Origin: Brevibacillus sp. DP1.3A
GTDB taxonomy: Bacteria > Bacillota > Bacilli > Brevibacillales > Brevibacillaceae
Direction: 5' to 3'
Length of the DNA: 64,000 nt
NCBI RefSeq assembly: GCF_013284245.2
Contig: NZ_CP085876.1
Span: 4,986,001-5,050,000, forward strand
Below are positions 9,474 to 17,477 of this stretch, one piece after another. How positions within the stretch are numbered: position 1 is the stretch's first letter; the number at the start of each line of letters is the position of its first letter. A program made the translations under genes and the position numbers. The notes below the pieces were generated by a model, which saw only the letters and a list, made by a program, of their open reading frames with translations, was not told the DNA's origin and searched no databases.

Positions 9474-10040
9474 ATGCTCGAACATATCACACAGCTATTC
9501 ATGCAATATGGGATGTGGGGACTTGTTGCCATGGCATTTTTGGACTCATTTATTAGTCCGATTCCTCCGTTTTTTATGCAAATTGCGATGAGTCTGCTCG
9601 ATCCAGGCTCAGCGATTCAGTTTGCAACAGTAGCCTTTACTGCTTCCGTCCTCGGCGCCCCCATCGGATTTTTGTTGGGGAGATGGCTGGGAAAACCACT
9701 TTTGCACAAGATTCTCCCTGAAAAATGGGTGATTGTAGCGACGGAAAAATTCGCAAAAAACGGGGATGCTGCCGTACTGATCGGAGCTTTTACCCCCATT
9801 CCTTTCAAGGTTTTCACTGTGCTCTCTGGCGTATTCAATTACTCGCTGACCAAGCTGATGTTTTATGCGATCATCGGGCGGGGATTGAAGTTTTATTTGA
9901 TTGGCACCTTGTTTTATTTGTACGGAAAACACGCAAAGGTTCTGATCGATGAATACTTTGAGATCACGCTGCTGGCGATCGCAACAGTGGTTGCTGCGAT
10001 CTGGTTTATTTGGAGTATGCGCCGCAAGCGGTATGCGTAA
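9474..10040 (+). CDS. YqaA/DedA-type membrane protein (VTT domain)
   Basis: An integral membrane protein of 188 residues. It has the re-entrant hairpin features of the SNARE-associated/VTT family: FLDSFISPIPPFFMQIA near the start, then GAPIGFLLGRWLGKP, GAFTPIPFKVFTVLSGVF, and a last membrane helix before a basic tail RRKRYA. DedA relatives act in membrane lipid (undecaprenyl phosphate or phospholipid) translocation; the precise substrate of the YqaA branch is not settled. I start at 9474 because the AAGGAG site is 6 bp upstream; an ATG at 9468 abuts that site. Confidence 0.85.
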   Translation: MLEHITQLFMQYGMWGLVAMAFLDSFISPIPPFFMQIAMSLLDPGSAIQFATVAFTASVLGAPIGFLLGRWLGKPLLHKILPEKWVIVATEKFAKNGDAAVLIGAFTPIPFKVFTVLSGVFNYSLTKLMFYAIIGRGLKFYLIGTLFYLYGKHAKVLIDEYFEITLLAIATVVAAIWFIWSMRRKRYA

Positions 10041-10094
10041 AAATCAAAAGCGCCTTCGCCACCTCAATAAGTGGTCTAAGGCGCATTTTGATTT
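10041..10094. terminator. Bidirectional terminator
   Basis: AAATCAAAAGCGCCTT pairs with AAGGCGCATTTTGATTT. It lies between convergent genes and serves both; it slightly overlaps the acyl-CoA dehydrogenase stop codon at 10093. Confidence 0.85.
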
Positions 10095-11904
10095 ATCGGG
10101 TCTGAACAATAGCGGACTGTTGGGCCCAATCTTCAACGCTGACAAACTGATATTCCACCAGTTGGGTAAAGAACTGTACATCCAGCAAAGAATCGGCTTG
10201 AATCCCCCGCTTTTCTTGTGAATGGAAATGCTTTTCGGCATACAGCTTTGCCAAAATGTATTTGCGGGCATTTCCCTCACGCGTCACCTGATCCTCTGCT
10301 TCACTGACGATGCATGATAAGGTGTACAAATCTACCATATGGTCCGCGAGCGTTTTTAATTTGTACGTTACATAATCGTGGGTCTGTTGCATGAGATAGG
10401 CGATATTTTCCTCTAGGATGGCCAGTTCTGTCCGAATCAACTCGGCGTACGTCTGTGAAAAGGCATGCTTCCAGCCAGCTATGCGCTCCCGAAGCAATCT
10501 GCTAAACGCTTCGTGGCTGTTTTCTTTTTGCATCACACGCAAAATATCGAGTGCGAGTATATTCGAGGTGCCTTCCCATACGGTCAAAACTTGCGCATCA
10601 CGCAACAGACGCGGTGTTACGTATTCCTCGATATAACCGTTACCGCCATGAATTTCAATTGCGGTATGAGTCGATTCGACAGCCTCTTCCCCTGTACGAT
10701 ATTTCAGCAAAGGAATCAGCAGGCGAGCAAGCGCGTTATCCTCTTTGCTCGCTGAATGAGACTGCAAGCGATCATAAACAGCAATCATATCAAACACCGC
10801 ACCCGTGCTGACCTCCGTATCCATTAAGAGGCTCACCAGCATTTCTTTTACCATCGGGTACTGATCGATTGGATTCCCGAATGCACGACGTTGCTCGGCG
10901 TAATACCTCGCTTCGTAAAAAGCTCGACGCATGATCCCGATCGAAGCAATCGCGTTGCAAATGCGAGACAGATTCAGGGCTTCTGCCATGTACTTGAAGC
11001 CGTTCTGAGGCTCCCCGATCAAATAGCCCTCTGCTCCGTTCAACAGTATCTCCGCAGATGGTACGGCGTTGACGCCCAGCTTATCTTTCAGGCGGCGGAC
11101 CTGGATGTGATTGCGTTCGTTGTCAGGCTTTATCCAAGGCACCAAAAACAGTCCGAGCCCTTTTGTCCCCGGTTTCTCCTCATCGATTCTCGCCAAAACA
11201 GTCGCAACAAATGCTCCAGCATTGCTCGCAAAAAACTTTTCTCCTGTCAATCGGTACACACCAGGCCGACCTGTTACTGGCTCTGCTACAGTCAAATTCG
11301 CACCGACATCCGAACCACCCTGTCTCTCCGTCAGCCAAGTAGCCCCTTCATACAGGCGAGTGCGATCACGAGAGGTCAGTCCTGTCAGGTACTGCTCCTT
11401 TTGTTCTTCGCTGCCATAGCGGTCAATTAAATAAGCAGCTGACATCGACAAGGTGACAGGGCAATAGAAGCCCGGCTCAGACTGACTCACGAGATAGCCC
11501 ATGAAAAAGGAATAGCTATACGGCGCTTTTCTGCCCAACTCAGGAATGTCTTGATACAAGTAGCTGACGATGCCTGCTCCGTAAACTTCTGCTATTGTTT
11601 CCTTATAGCCTTCATTGGTAATGATCTCAGAAATGTCCTCGCCCAGTCGATTGTACTTGCGCAATCTCGGCTTTCCTTCTCTGTCTGTATAGGCGGCACG
11701 CTCATCGATGGGTCCTGCCACTTGCGTACCTAACCAGCTCAACTGCTGTCTGGCCCATTCATGCATGGAAGCAGGGAGATAACGTTCCAGCAAATAATCG
11801 AGGTTGGGATCTGCTTTGAAAAAGTTTTGCGCCTGTGGCGTACGCGGGTGCGGGATGTTGTCGCTGTATGTTCGCTGATCGATGCTCGTTTGCAAATCAC
11901 TCAT
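10093..11904 (-). CDS. AidB-like acyl-CoA dehydrogenase
   Basis: An FAD-dependent acyl-CoA dehydrogenase family protein of 603 residues, longer than the usual 380 and close to the AidB branch. Flavin and substrate-site motifs include EGATWLTERQGGSDVGAN (about 190), RRAFGNPIDQYPM (about 340) and the C-terminal IEIHGGNGYIEEYVTPRLLRDAQVLTVWEGTSNI (about 440). A helical tail of roughly 130 residues follows. It is the last gene of a three-gene operon and overlaps the ligase gene by 4 bp (ATGA), so translation is coupled. The context suggests oxidation of a fatty or branched acyl-CoA made by that ligase. Confidence 0.9.
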   Translation of the reverse strand: MSDLQTSIDQRTYSDNIPHPRTPQAQNFFKADPNLDYLLERYLPASMHEWARQQLSWLGTQVAGPIDERAAYTDREGKPRLRKYNRLGEDISEIITNEGYKETIAEVYGAGIVSYLYQDIPELGRKAPYSYSFFMGYLVSQSEPGFYCPVTLSMSAAYLIDRYGSEEQKEQYLTGLTSRDRTRLYEGATWLTERQGGSDVGANLTVAEPVTGRPGVYRLTGEKFFASNAGAFVATVLARIDEEKPGTKGLGLFLVPWIKPDNERNHIQVRRLKDKLGVNAVPSAEILLNGAEGYLIGEPQNGFKYMAEALNLSRICNAIASIGIMRRAFYEARYYAEQRRAFGNPIDQYPMVKEMLVSLLMDTEVSTGAVFDMIAVYDRLQSHSASKEDNALARLLIPLLKYRTGEEAVESTHTAIEIHGGNGYIEEYVTPRLLRDAQVLTVWEGTSNILALDILRVMQKENSHEAFSRLLRERIAGWKHAFSQTYAELIRTELAILEENIAYLMQQTHDYVTYKLKTLADHMVDLYTLSCIVSEAEDQVTREGNARKYILAKLYAEKHFHSQEKRGIQADSLLDVQFFTQLVEYQFVSVEDWAQQSAIVQTR

Positions 11905-13472
11905 CGTAGTTCCACTTCCTTTTGGGAACTGACATCACGCAATACATGCTTCAGGACTTTTCCGCTCGTGTTCCGCGGCAGCGCAGGAACGATATTCACC
12001 TGTCGCGGGAGCTTGTAATCGGCGAGATGACCACGCAAAAAGCCTTGGATTTCCTCTAGCCACTCTCGATTGGTATCAACTCCTGGTTTCAGAACCACAT
12101 AGGCCGTAACCGTCTCACCCCACTCAGGATGTGGCAAACCTACAACAGCTACCTCGCCAATCGACGGATGACGCTCCAACAACTGCTCGATTTCCTTAGG
12201 GTAGACGTTTACCCCGCCTGTAATCATCACGTCTTTTTTGCGATCAATCATCCACAGAAATCCATCCTCATCCACGCGTGCAATATCACCAGTGTACACC
12301 CAACCATCGCGTATGGTTTCTGCTGTAGCCACTGGATCGTTGTAGTATCCTTTCATTGTCCCTTCTCCGCGCAAGCGAATTTCGCCCGCTTCGCCACTGG
12401 CGCATCGCTCTCCTCGCTCGTTTACAACCTCCATTTCGGCGAACAATACACCTCGATTGCCTATACTGCCGATTTTGTCCGGATGCTCTCGATGCAGAAG
12501 ACACATTCCGGTCGGCCCTGCCTCCGTCAACCCGTAGACGCACGCCAGTTTATTGCGTCCATAAGCCCCTTCCATAACCGAAGCCATCTCTTTGGACAGA
12601 GGAGCCCCGCCATACATCCAATGTTCGATGGAAGACAAATCGTACGCCGTAAACTCGGGATGCTTCATCGTCAGCAAATACGCCACTGGCGCTCCGAAGA
12701 AATGCGTAATCCGATGCTGCTGCACCAAATCCAAAAGAAGCTGCGGCGAGAAGGTCAAGGCCATTACCTGGGTGGCGCCAAGCATAAGCCCTGCAATGAA
12801 AAAGAGATGGAGGGGAGCCGAATGACTCAGTGGCATCAAATGCAAAATTCGCGAATGATGAGTCATCGTCAGTTCAATCGACATCATTTTCGCGACAGTC
12901 AATAAGCTTCTATGTGTATAAAGCACCCCTTTAGGGCGTCCAGTCGTACCAGAAGTATACAGGATGCTGACCTCGCTATCTTCGTTCATGTTCGCCAAAT
13001 AAGGCTGCGAAGAAAGCGCCTTCATTTTATCAAAAGACACGTCATTGGCATCCCAGTCAGCGATTCCATGCCAATTCCCTTGACTCACACCTGTTTTGAT
13101 TGCCACAAGCTGTGGCGTTTGAAGGACCCACTCATTCACGATAGGTACGAGGGCATCATGAACAAGAAGTGCCTTTGCACCGGCATGTTCACATATATGT
13201 CGTACTTCTTCTTGGGTTGAGCGCGCATTGATCGGTACGACGAGGGCACCACTACGAATGACGGCGACGTAAAAAATGGCAAACTCCGGGCAATTGGGCA
13301 TCAGCATGACAACCCGATCCCCTTGCTCGATGCCAAGCTCTTGCAAATGGCAAGCCCACTGAGTAGAGCGTGTGTCCCACTGTGAAAAGCTGATCTCTAC
13401 ATCTCCTGCAATCAGCGCGGACTTGTCAGGGTATTTCCTTCCGTTTGCTGTGAGCAGAGCTGATACGTTCAT
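11901..13472 (-). CDS. Acyl-CoA ligase (AMP-forming)
   Basis: Activates a carboxylic acid to its CoA thioester via an acyl-adenylate. The ANL-superfamily motifs are all present: the P-loop-like SILYTSGTTGRPKGV (about 168), MYGGAPLS, VYGLTEAGPTGMC, YTGDIARVDEDGFLWMIDRKKDVMI (about 390), and a C-terminal catalytic lysine in PRNTSGKVLKH. The length (523) fits medium- or long-chain fatty acyl ligases. It is flanked in one operon by a MerR regulator (4-bp overlap upstream) and an acyl-CoA dehydrogenase (4-bp overlap downstream). The acyl substrate is not evident. Confidence 0.93.
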   Translation of the reverse strand: MNVSALLTANGRKYPDKSALIAGDVEISFSQWDTRSTQWACHLQELGIEQGDRVVMLMPNCPEFAIFYVAVIRSGALVVPINARSTQEEVRHICEHAGAKALLVHDALVPIVNEWVLQTPQLVAIKTGVSQGNWHGIADWDANDVSFDKMKALSSQPYLANMNEDSEVSILYTSGTTGRPKGVLYTHRSLLTVAKMMSIELTMTHHSRILHLMPLSHSAPLHLFFIAGLMLGATQVMALTFSPQLLLDLVQQHRITHFFGAPVAYLLTMKHPEFTAYDLSSIEHWMYGGAPLSKEMASVMEGAYGRNKLACVYGLTEAGPTGMCLLHREHPDKIGSIGNRGVLFAEMEVVNERGERCASGEAGEIRLRGEGTMKGYYNDPVATAETIRDGWVYTGDIARVDEDGFLWMIDRKKDVMITGGVNVYPKEIEQLLERHPSIGEVAVVGLPHPEWGETVTAYVVLKPGVDTNREWLEEIQGFLRGHLADYKLPRQVNIVPALPRNTSGKVLKHVLRDVSSQKEVELR

Positions 13473-13885
13473 CGTTTCTCCTCCTCATTTTCTTCAAGCA
13501 ATTTTTGTTCAAAGTTTTGCTTGTAGACGAGAATGTCTTCTCTCAGTTGTCGGAGTTCCATGATTTTCTCGTCGATCTCAGCCAGCTTTTGGTTGCCGTA
13601 CTCAATCGTTCGCATAAGCTGCGCACGACCTGAACGGTCCTCGTCGAACAGCTCAATCATTTCGCGAATCTGATCCAACGAAAATCCGAATCGCTTCCCT
13701 CGCAGAATGAGTCGCAGCCTGGCACGGTCCTTGCGGTTATAGTGCCTGCTTCCCTTCTCTGTCCGACTGGGAAAAATCAAGCCGAGCTCTTCGTAGTACC
13801 GAATCGTTCTGGTGCTGACATCTAATTGTTGAGCAAGATCAGAGATGGTCCACGATTCTTCCTTCTGTATTCCTTCTCTGCTCAT
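13469..13885 (-). CDS. MerR-family regulator of the acyl-CoA operon
   Basis: A 138-residue MerR protein. The N-terminal winged helix is WTISDLAQQLDVSTRTIRYYEELGLIFP and a coiled-coil dimerisation helix forms the C-terminal half. It has no metal-binding cysteines, and the RGKRFGFSLDQIREMIELFD segment resembles regulators of acyl-CoA/leucine catabolism of the LiuR type. It leads the operon and overlaps the ligase gene by 4 bp. A 12-bp palindrome over its own promoter suggests autoregulation, probably relieved by an acyl-CoA; this is inference from LiuR-like regulators. Confidence 0.9.
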   Translation of the reverse strand: MSREGIQKEESWTISDLAQQLDVSTRTIRYYEELGLIFPSRTEKGSRHYNRKDRARLRLILRGKRFGFSLDQIREMIELFDEDRSGRAQLMRTIEYGNQKLAEIDEKIMELRQLREDILVYKQNFEQKLLEENEEEKR

Positions 13886-13938
13886 GTCCAGCGCCCCTTA
13901 CTTACATTTATAAAATTCACAATTTACCGAATAAAATG

Positions 13939-13967
13939 ATTGTAACTGCCGTTTACGTAAACGTCAA
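13939..13967 (-). promoter_or_regulatory. Operon promoter with embedded palindromic operator
   Basis: Minus-strand TTGACG (13967-13962) and TACAAT (13944-13939) are 17 bp apart. The perfect palindrome GTTTACGTAAAC (13951-13962) fills the upstream half of the spacer and touches the -35 box. It resembles known LiuR-type sites and is a likely binding site for the MerR protein encoded downstream. Confidence 0.7.
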
Positions 13968-14052
13968 CTTGATGAAAATTTATCGGGCCAATCACCAATC
14001 TATTATTCGCCCATATATTGTTATTGTGATTTTTGTGGAAGGAGGTGAAGCA

Positions 14053-14475
14053 ATGGCCGTCATCAAAGCGAACTCCAGTGATGTCGATATGCTTGCCAGA
14101 CTGATTCGGGCCGAGGCTGAGGGTGAAGGTGAGTTGGGTATGTTGATGGTTGGCAACGTTGGGGTAAATCGGATTTTAGGTAACTGCCTTGACTTCAAAA
14201 ACATTCGCAGCATGCGTGACATGGTCTATCAATCTCCGGGAGGATTCGAAGCGATCCAGAAGCCGTATTTCTATCAACGGGCCAGGGAAAAAGACAGAAG
14301 ACTGGCACAGCGCGCAGTCAATGGAGAGAAAACCCGCCCCGCGAGCAACGCATTGTGGTTCTACCGTCCTGCCGGAAACTGTCCTCCTACTTGGTGGGAT
14401 CAACAAAACTCCGGTCGCTATAAGGCACACTGCTTCTTCGTTCCAACACCAGCAGATTGCCCACGCGTCTATTAA
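14053..14475 (+). CDS. cwlJ: Spore cortex-lytic hydrolase CwlJ
   Basis: CwlJ degrades spore cortex peptidoglycan during germination and is held in the coat by GerQ. The 140-residue protein is a single SleB/CwlJ hydrolase domain: DVDMLARLIRAEAEGEGELGMLMVGNVGVNRI, then FEAIQKPYFYQ, and SNALWFYRPAGNCPPTWW with GRYKAHCFFVP near the end. There is no signal peptide, as in B. subtilis CwlJ. The start at 14053 follows GGAAGGAGGTG; an in-frame ATG at 13936 lies in the divergent MerR promoter and is rejected. gerQ follows 32 bp downstream. Confidence 0.95.
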   Translation: MAVIKANSSDVDMLARLIRAEAEGEGELGMLMVGNVGVNRILGNCLDFKNIRSMRDMVYQSPGGFEAIQKPYFYQRAREKDRRLAQRAVNGEKTRPASNALWFYRPAGNCPPTWWDQQNSGRYKAHCFFVPTPADCPRVY

Positions 14476-14507
14476 AAGAATTAGATAGATAAAGGAGCGA
14501 GTTCATC

Positions 14508-14960
14508 ATGAGTCAACAAATGCCTTACACTGGTTACCCTCAACAACAATACGGATACGACATGTACCCATCCGCACAGTTTCCATACGGCATACCTCAG
14601 CAACAGCAGCAGATGATTCAGCAGCAGCAACCTCAACTGGTTCCGATGCAGCCAAGCGGATCCTTGATTCCTGGAATGCCCATTACTCCTGGGCAAGTGA
14701 TGGAAGAATCGTACATCGAAAACATCCTTCGCCTGAATCGAGGCAAGGTCATTACGGTGTACCAAACGTTTGAAAACAACAGCCAATGGAACGCCAAAAT
14801 TTTCCGTGGCGTCCTCGAAACAGCTGGCCGCGACCACATCATTATCAGCGATCCGCAAACCGGCAAACGCTATTTGCTCCTCATGGTCAACACCGATTAC
14901 ATCACCGCGGACGAAGAGTTAAATTACATTCCGCCTCAGCTTCCAACAGGAGTTCGGTAA
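14508..14960 (+). CDS. gerQ: Spore coat protein GerQ
   Basis: GerQ is a coat protein needed to localise CwlJ, cross-linked by transglutaminase in Bacillus. This copy has a low-complexity N-terminus rich in Q, Y and P (QQQQQMIQQQQPQ at about 30-42) that offers many glutamine and tyrosine side chains. The conserved C-terminal domain reads ESYIENILRLNRGKVITVYQTFENN and ends RYLLLMVNTDYITADEELNY. It is 150 residues long and cotranscribed with cwlJ. Expression in the mother cell during sporulation is expected but no clear sporulation-sigma promoter was identified. Confidence 0.95.
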   Translation: MSQQMPYTGYPQQQYGYDMYPSAQFPYGIPQQQQQMIQQQQPQLVPMQPSGSLIPGMPITPGQVMEESYIENILRLNRGKVITVYQTFENNSQWNAKIFRGVLETAGRDHIIISDPQTGKRYLLLMVNTDYITADEELNYIPPQLPTGVR

Positions 14961-14972
14961 GCAACCAAGCAC

Positions 14973-15019
14973 AAAAAGACAGTTTCCGTCGGCTATCCCC
15001 GGGGGAGAACTGTCTTTTT
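14973..15019 (+). terminator. Terminator of cwlJ-gerQ
   Basis: AAAGACAGTT and AACTGTCTTT form a 10-bp stem followed by TTTTT, 12 bp after the gerQ stop. Confidence 0.9.
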
Positions 15020-15086
15020 GACGTTTATACCATTCCATGCTATTAATGAGTGAGAAACACGACCGCTTTGCAAAGGATGAGGAAGA

Positions 15087-15404
15087 GTGGCATTTGGGAT
15101 TACACGAGACGAACTGAACCGTTGGAAGCAAGCCGTTAGTCGAGGCGAATTGGCATTTCTCACTCACTATTGGCTGGACCCCCGGTTTCCCGGAATCAAA
15201 ACCGTTACAAAAGTAGGCTGTGCCAATTATTCGTTACTGACAGACTGGTGCCTTGCCAACGGGCTCGATCCTGTCTACATCCATAACCGTGCACCCTTCC
15301 CACATTTTGATTTACTTGGCGAAAAACAAATCCAGATCTTGCAAAAGGAAGGTCTGTGGGATCACTTGGAGCGCTTCCGCATGCTGGATGATAGACGAGA
15401 CTAG
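15087..15404 (+). CDS. Small conserved protein, YneQ-like
   Basis: A 105-residue soluble protein starting at GTG (15087) with AAGGA nine bases upstream. The sequence (FGITRDELNRWKQAVSRGELAFLTHYWLDPRFPG, then KTVTKVGCANYSLL and IHNRAPFPHFDLLG) resembles small Bacillus proteins such as YneQ, from memory. No enzymatic motif is evident. It converges on the GIY-YIG protein gene; the two stop codons overlap by 4 bp. Confidence 0.7.
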   Translation: MAFGITRDELNRWKQAVSRGELAFLTHYWLDPRFPGIKTVTKVGCANYSLLTDWCLANGLDPVYIHNRAPFPHFDLLGEKQIQILQKEGLWDHLERFRMLDDRRD

Positions 15405-16543
15405 GATGGATCTTTTTGCACGTGATAGCCTCGATCACCATATGGCGCCAGCTTTTTCATCCATTTATCTTCGAGTTTTTCCAGTGCATCCTTTCCATCA
15501 AAATACGGATGGTCTTTCTTCTCAACCTTTTCTAGTACTTCGATTTCAAAAGCGTCCGAACCGTATTTATCCCAGTCTTTTTGCAGCTCACGATTAGGAT
15601 GCGAGCCATGCTGAAGCATGAACTTCCTACCGTTGATCGTTTTTAGGTTATTCGTGCTCGCGATGAACACTTTGTCATTTTGCTTGTTCTTAATTTGATA
15701 AACGCCTGCATCGGTTTCTACTTCCTTGTACATCTGTTTGAGCTCTTGCTTGCGATTCATCTGTTGCGCTCCCCGTTCCTCTCCTTCATTTTCCACAGCG
15801 ATCCGCCAATATTGACTCCCGTCCGCCTGTCTATCCATCAAACCAACATCGACTAAATATCTCCGCAAGGTCACATAATCATCGTAGAGACCTTCCAAAA
15901 TCTCATTCACTTCCCGCTCGGTGTAGAAACGATCGAGCTCAAATTTTTTAGAAATCTCTTCGAGGAGAATGAGTTTATGCTTGTGCTTGCGCGGGAATCG
16001 TTCTAATCGACCTGATAGTCCATTCGGCAAGAATTTCTTTACGATCGCGGCATACTCTGCGGCATCGCCATCTTTCGAGGTATTCTTTTGCTTGCTTGAT
16101 TTGGCATCGTTGGACGATTGATTTTTATCCGCTTCATGCAGTAACTCCATCATGACCAGGAACACCTTGGCCTGACGTTCTTTTTCCTTGAGTGCAAAGC
16201 GGTGATTACGGATCGTCGATGCACTGCCGATCCCCATTTCATTTTGAACCTCAGTATCTGTCTTGCCCTGGTAAAAGAGGCGAAGCAAATTAACCTGATG
16301 ATCAGACAAGCCCGTCAATCGTTTATCCAACTGGCTCAGGTGAGTAAAGACAGAACCGTGCGTAGCCTCGATATGATGGCGCATAAAGCGGGACGCTTCA
16401 TACAGGACACCCTCCACTGGATAAATAATTCCTTTCTCCACCTGTTCCCCACAGAGCAAACACATAAAATGTTCGTCTTGTTCGATGTAACCTTGCTTCC
16501 ACTCTTGAAGGGAAGCGCTCCAGAATGCTTCATGAAGACTCAT
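15401..16543 (-). CDS. Multidomain Zn-finger / HTH / DUF2087 / GIY-YIG protein
   Basis: A 380-residue protein with an unusual order of parts. Residues 28-62 hold CLLC with two or three histidines (FMRHHIEATHG), a probable C2H2-like zinc site. Residues 75-135 form a LuxR/sigma-4-like helix-turn-helix (GLSDHQVNLLRLFYQGKTDTEV). Residues 165-245 match DUF2087 (FLPNGLSGRLERFPRKHKHKLILL). Residues 275-375 look like a GIY-YIG fold (AGVYQIKNKQNDKVFIAST), here reading GVY and FIA, with a late Glu in LEKLEDKWM. Role unknown; a DNA-binding regulator with a degenerate nuclease module is plausible. Start at 16543 is supported by AAAGG; a TTG at 16555 lies too close to it. Confidence 0.75.
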   Translation of the reverse strand: MSLHEAFWSASLQEWKQGYIEQDEHFMCLLCGEQVEKGIIYPVEGVLYEASRFMRHHIEATHGSVFTHLSQLDKRLTGLSDHQVNLLRLFYQGKTDTEVQNEMGIGSASTIRNHRFALKEKERQAKVFLVMMELLHEADKNQSSNDAKSSKQKNTSKDGDAAEYAAIVKKFLPNGLSGRLERFPRKHKHKLILLEEISKKFELDRFYTEREVNEILEGLYDDYVTLRRYLVDVGLMDRQADGSQYWRIAVENEGEERGAQQMNRKQELKQMYKEVETDAGVYQIKNKQNDKVFIASTNNLKTINGRKFMLQHGSHPNRELQKDWDKYGSDAFEIEVLEKVEKKDHPYFDGKDALEKLEDKWMKKLAPYGDRGYHVQKDPS

Positions 16544-16613
16544 ATATAAACACAACCTTTATTCGTTTGATTTATTATAGATAACTTATCACCGTGTTTG
16601 TTTTATGTCAAAC

Positions 16614-16657
16614 AAAAAAGCCCTCTGTTGTGTATTCACACAACAGAAAGCGTTTTT
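16614..16657 (-). terminator. Terminator of the PilZ gene
   Basis: CTGTTGTGT / ACACAACAG stem with A and T runs on both flanks, just after the PilZ-protein stop. Confidence 0.85.
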
Positions 16658-16659
16658 GT

Positions 16660-17136
16660 CTATGCTTCACTGGCTCGCATCGCAAGACTTGCTTGAGCCA
16701 ACTCTTTTAAAAATGCCAGACGATCACCTTTAAAGAAACGTCCTTCTGTTGCTGTCCGATTCTGCCGATAGCGGATCGCCAATCGGTTTACCAAGCGATT
16801 AATCTCCAGATGTTGTTCCTCTTCCATAGTAAACCGTACAGCGTATTCGTAATAGTCCGTTTCCCACGGAATCGTGCGGACTACGTGTCCGTACATTTTC
16901 AGAGCCTGTCCGCACAATTCCGTCGCAAACTGCAGAACGAGCTGGTCATTTGCCGGCATTTTGAGATGAGAGAGAAAACGAAGTCCACCTGCCCCGATAT
17001 CCTCGATCAATACCTGCGTGCTCCCAATCTCCATGGTTTTCCCTTTGACCAGCACAATAGTCATGTCTGCACAGAGGGCGTATTCTAGACGTAAGCGAAA
17101 AAATTCACGTTGATGCCCCTCTGATCTACCTGGCAT
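16660..17136 (-). CDS. PilZ-domain protein (c-di-GMP binding)
   Basis: A 158-residue protein consisting of one PilZ domain. The c-di-GMP contact motifs are visible as RxxxR in QREFFRLRL (about 12-18) and the D-x-x-x-x-G-x-R segment EDIGAGGLRFLS (about 48). It therefore probably links cyclic di-GMP levels to motility or surface behaviour. Start at MPGRSEG (17136) is preceded by AAAGGAG; the frame runs 14 codons further upstream without a ribosome-binding site. It is a stand-alone gene. Confidence 0.85.
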   Translation of the reverse strand: MPGRSEGHQREFFRLRLEYALCADMTIVLVKGKTMEIGSTQVLIEDIGAGGLRFLSHLKMPANDQLVLQFATELCGQALKMYGHVVRTIPWETDYYEYAVRFTMEEEQHLEINRLVNRLAIRYRQNRTATEGRFFKGDRLAFLKELAQASLAMRASEA

Positions 17137-17185
17137 TGTTTTCTCCTTCTTTCTCTTCTCATAGTGGGTAAGACGCAAAAGAAAG

Positions 17186-17216
17186 AGCGCCTGTCACCTT
17201 GGCGCCTTTCTTTTTA
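17186..17216 (-). terminator. Terminator of the small membrane protein gene
   Basis: GGCGCC-containing stem (AAAGAAAGAGCGCCT / TGGCGCCTTTCTTTTT) overlapping the stop region of the gene at 17214. Confidence 0.7.
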
Positions 17217-17387
17217 TTTTTTGGGCTTTCGGTATTTGATCTCCTGCTCTTTCACCTGAAAGCGATTCCATAATTCTCTCTCATCATGTGTGATGGAATC
17301 ATGCTTTTCCAGTCGGAAGAGGAGTCTAACGACCACCCAAACAATCAAAAGAAACGCAAAAAAGATAACCAGTGTAAGAAAGATCAT
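17214..17387 (-). CDS. Small single-pass membrane protein
   Basis: A 57-residue protein with one strong hydrophobic segment at its N-terminus (IFLTLVIFFAFLLIVWVVV) and a charged, basic cytoplasmic tail ending YRKPKK. GGGAGGAGG five to six bases upstream of the ATG at 17387 fixes the start. No family is recognised. It has its own terminator. Confidence 0.65.
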   Translation of the reverse strand: MIFLTLVIFFAFLLIVWVVVRLLFRLEKHDSITHDERELWNRFQVKEQEIKYRKPKK

Positions 17388-17477
17388 AAAACCTACCTCC
17401 TCCCGTTTACTAACAACATATGGGAGGAAGCAACATAAGATAACCAAATGTATCAAAAACGTGACAATTCTTCTTTT

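Noticed and set aside
13968-14052. Possible sporulation-sigma (SigE-like) promoter CATATATT before cwlJ
   Set aside because: The -10-like sequence is imperfect and no convincing -35 element is at the proper distance, so it is not listed as a feature.
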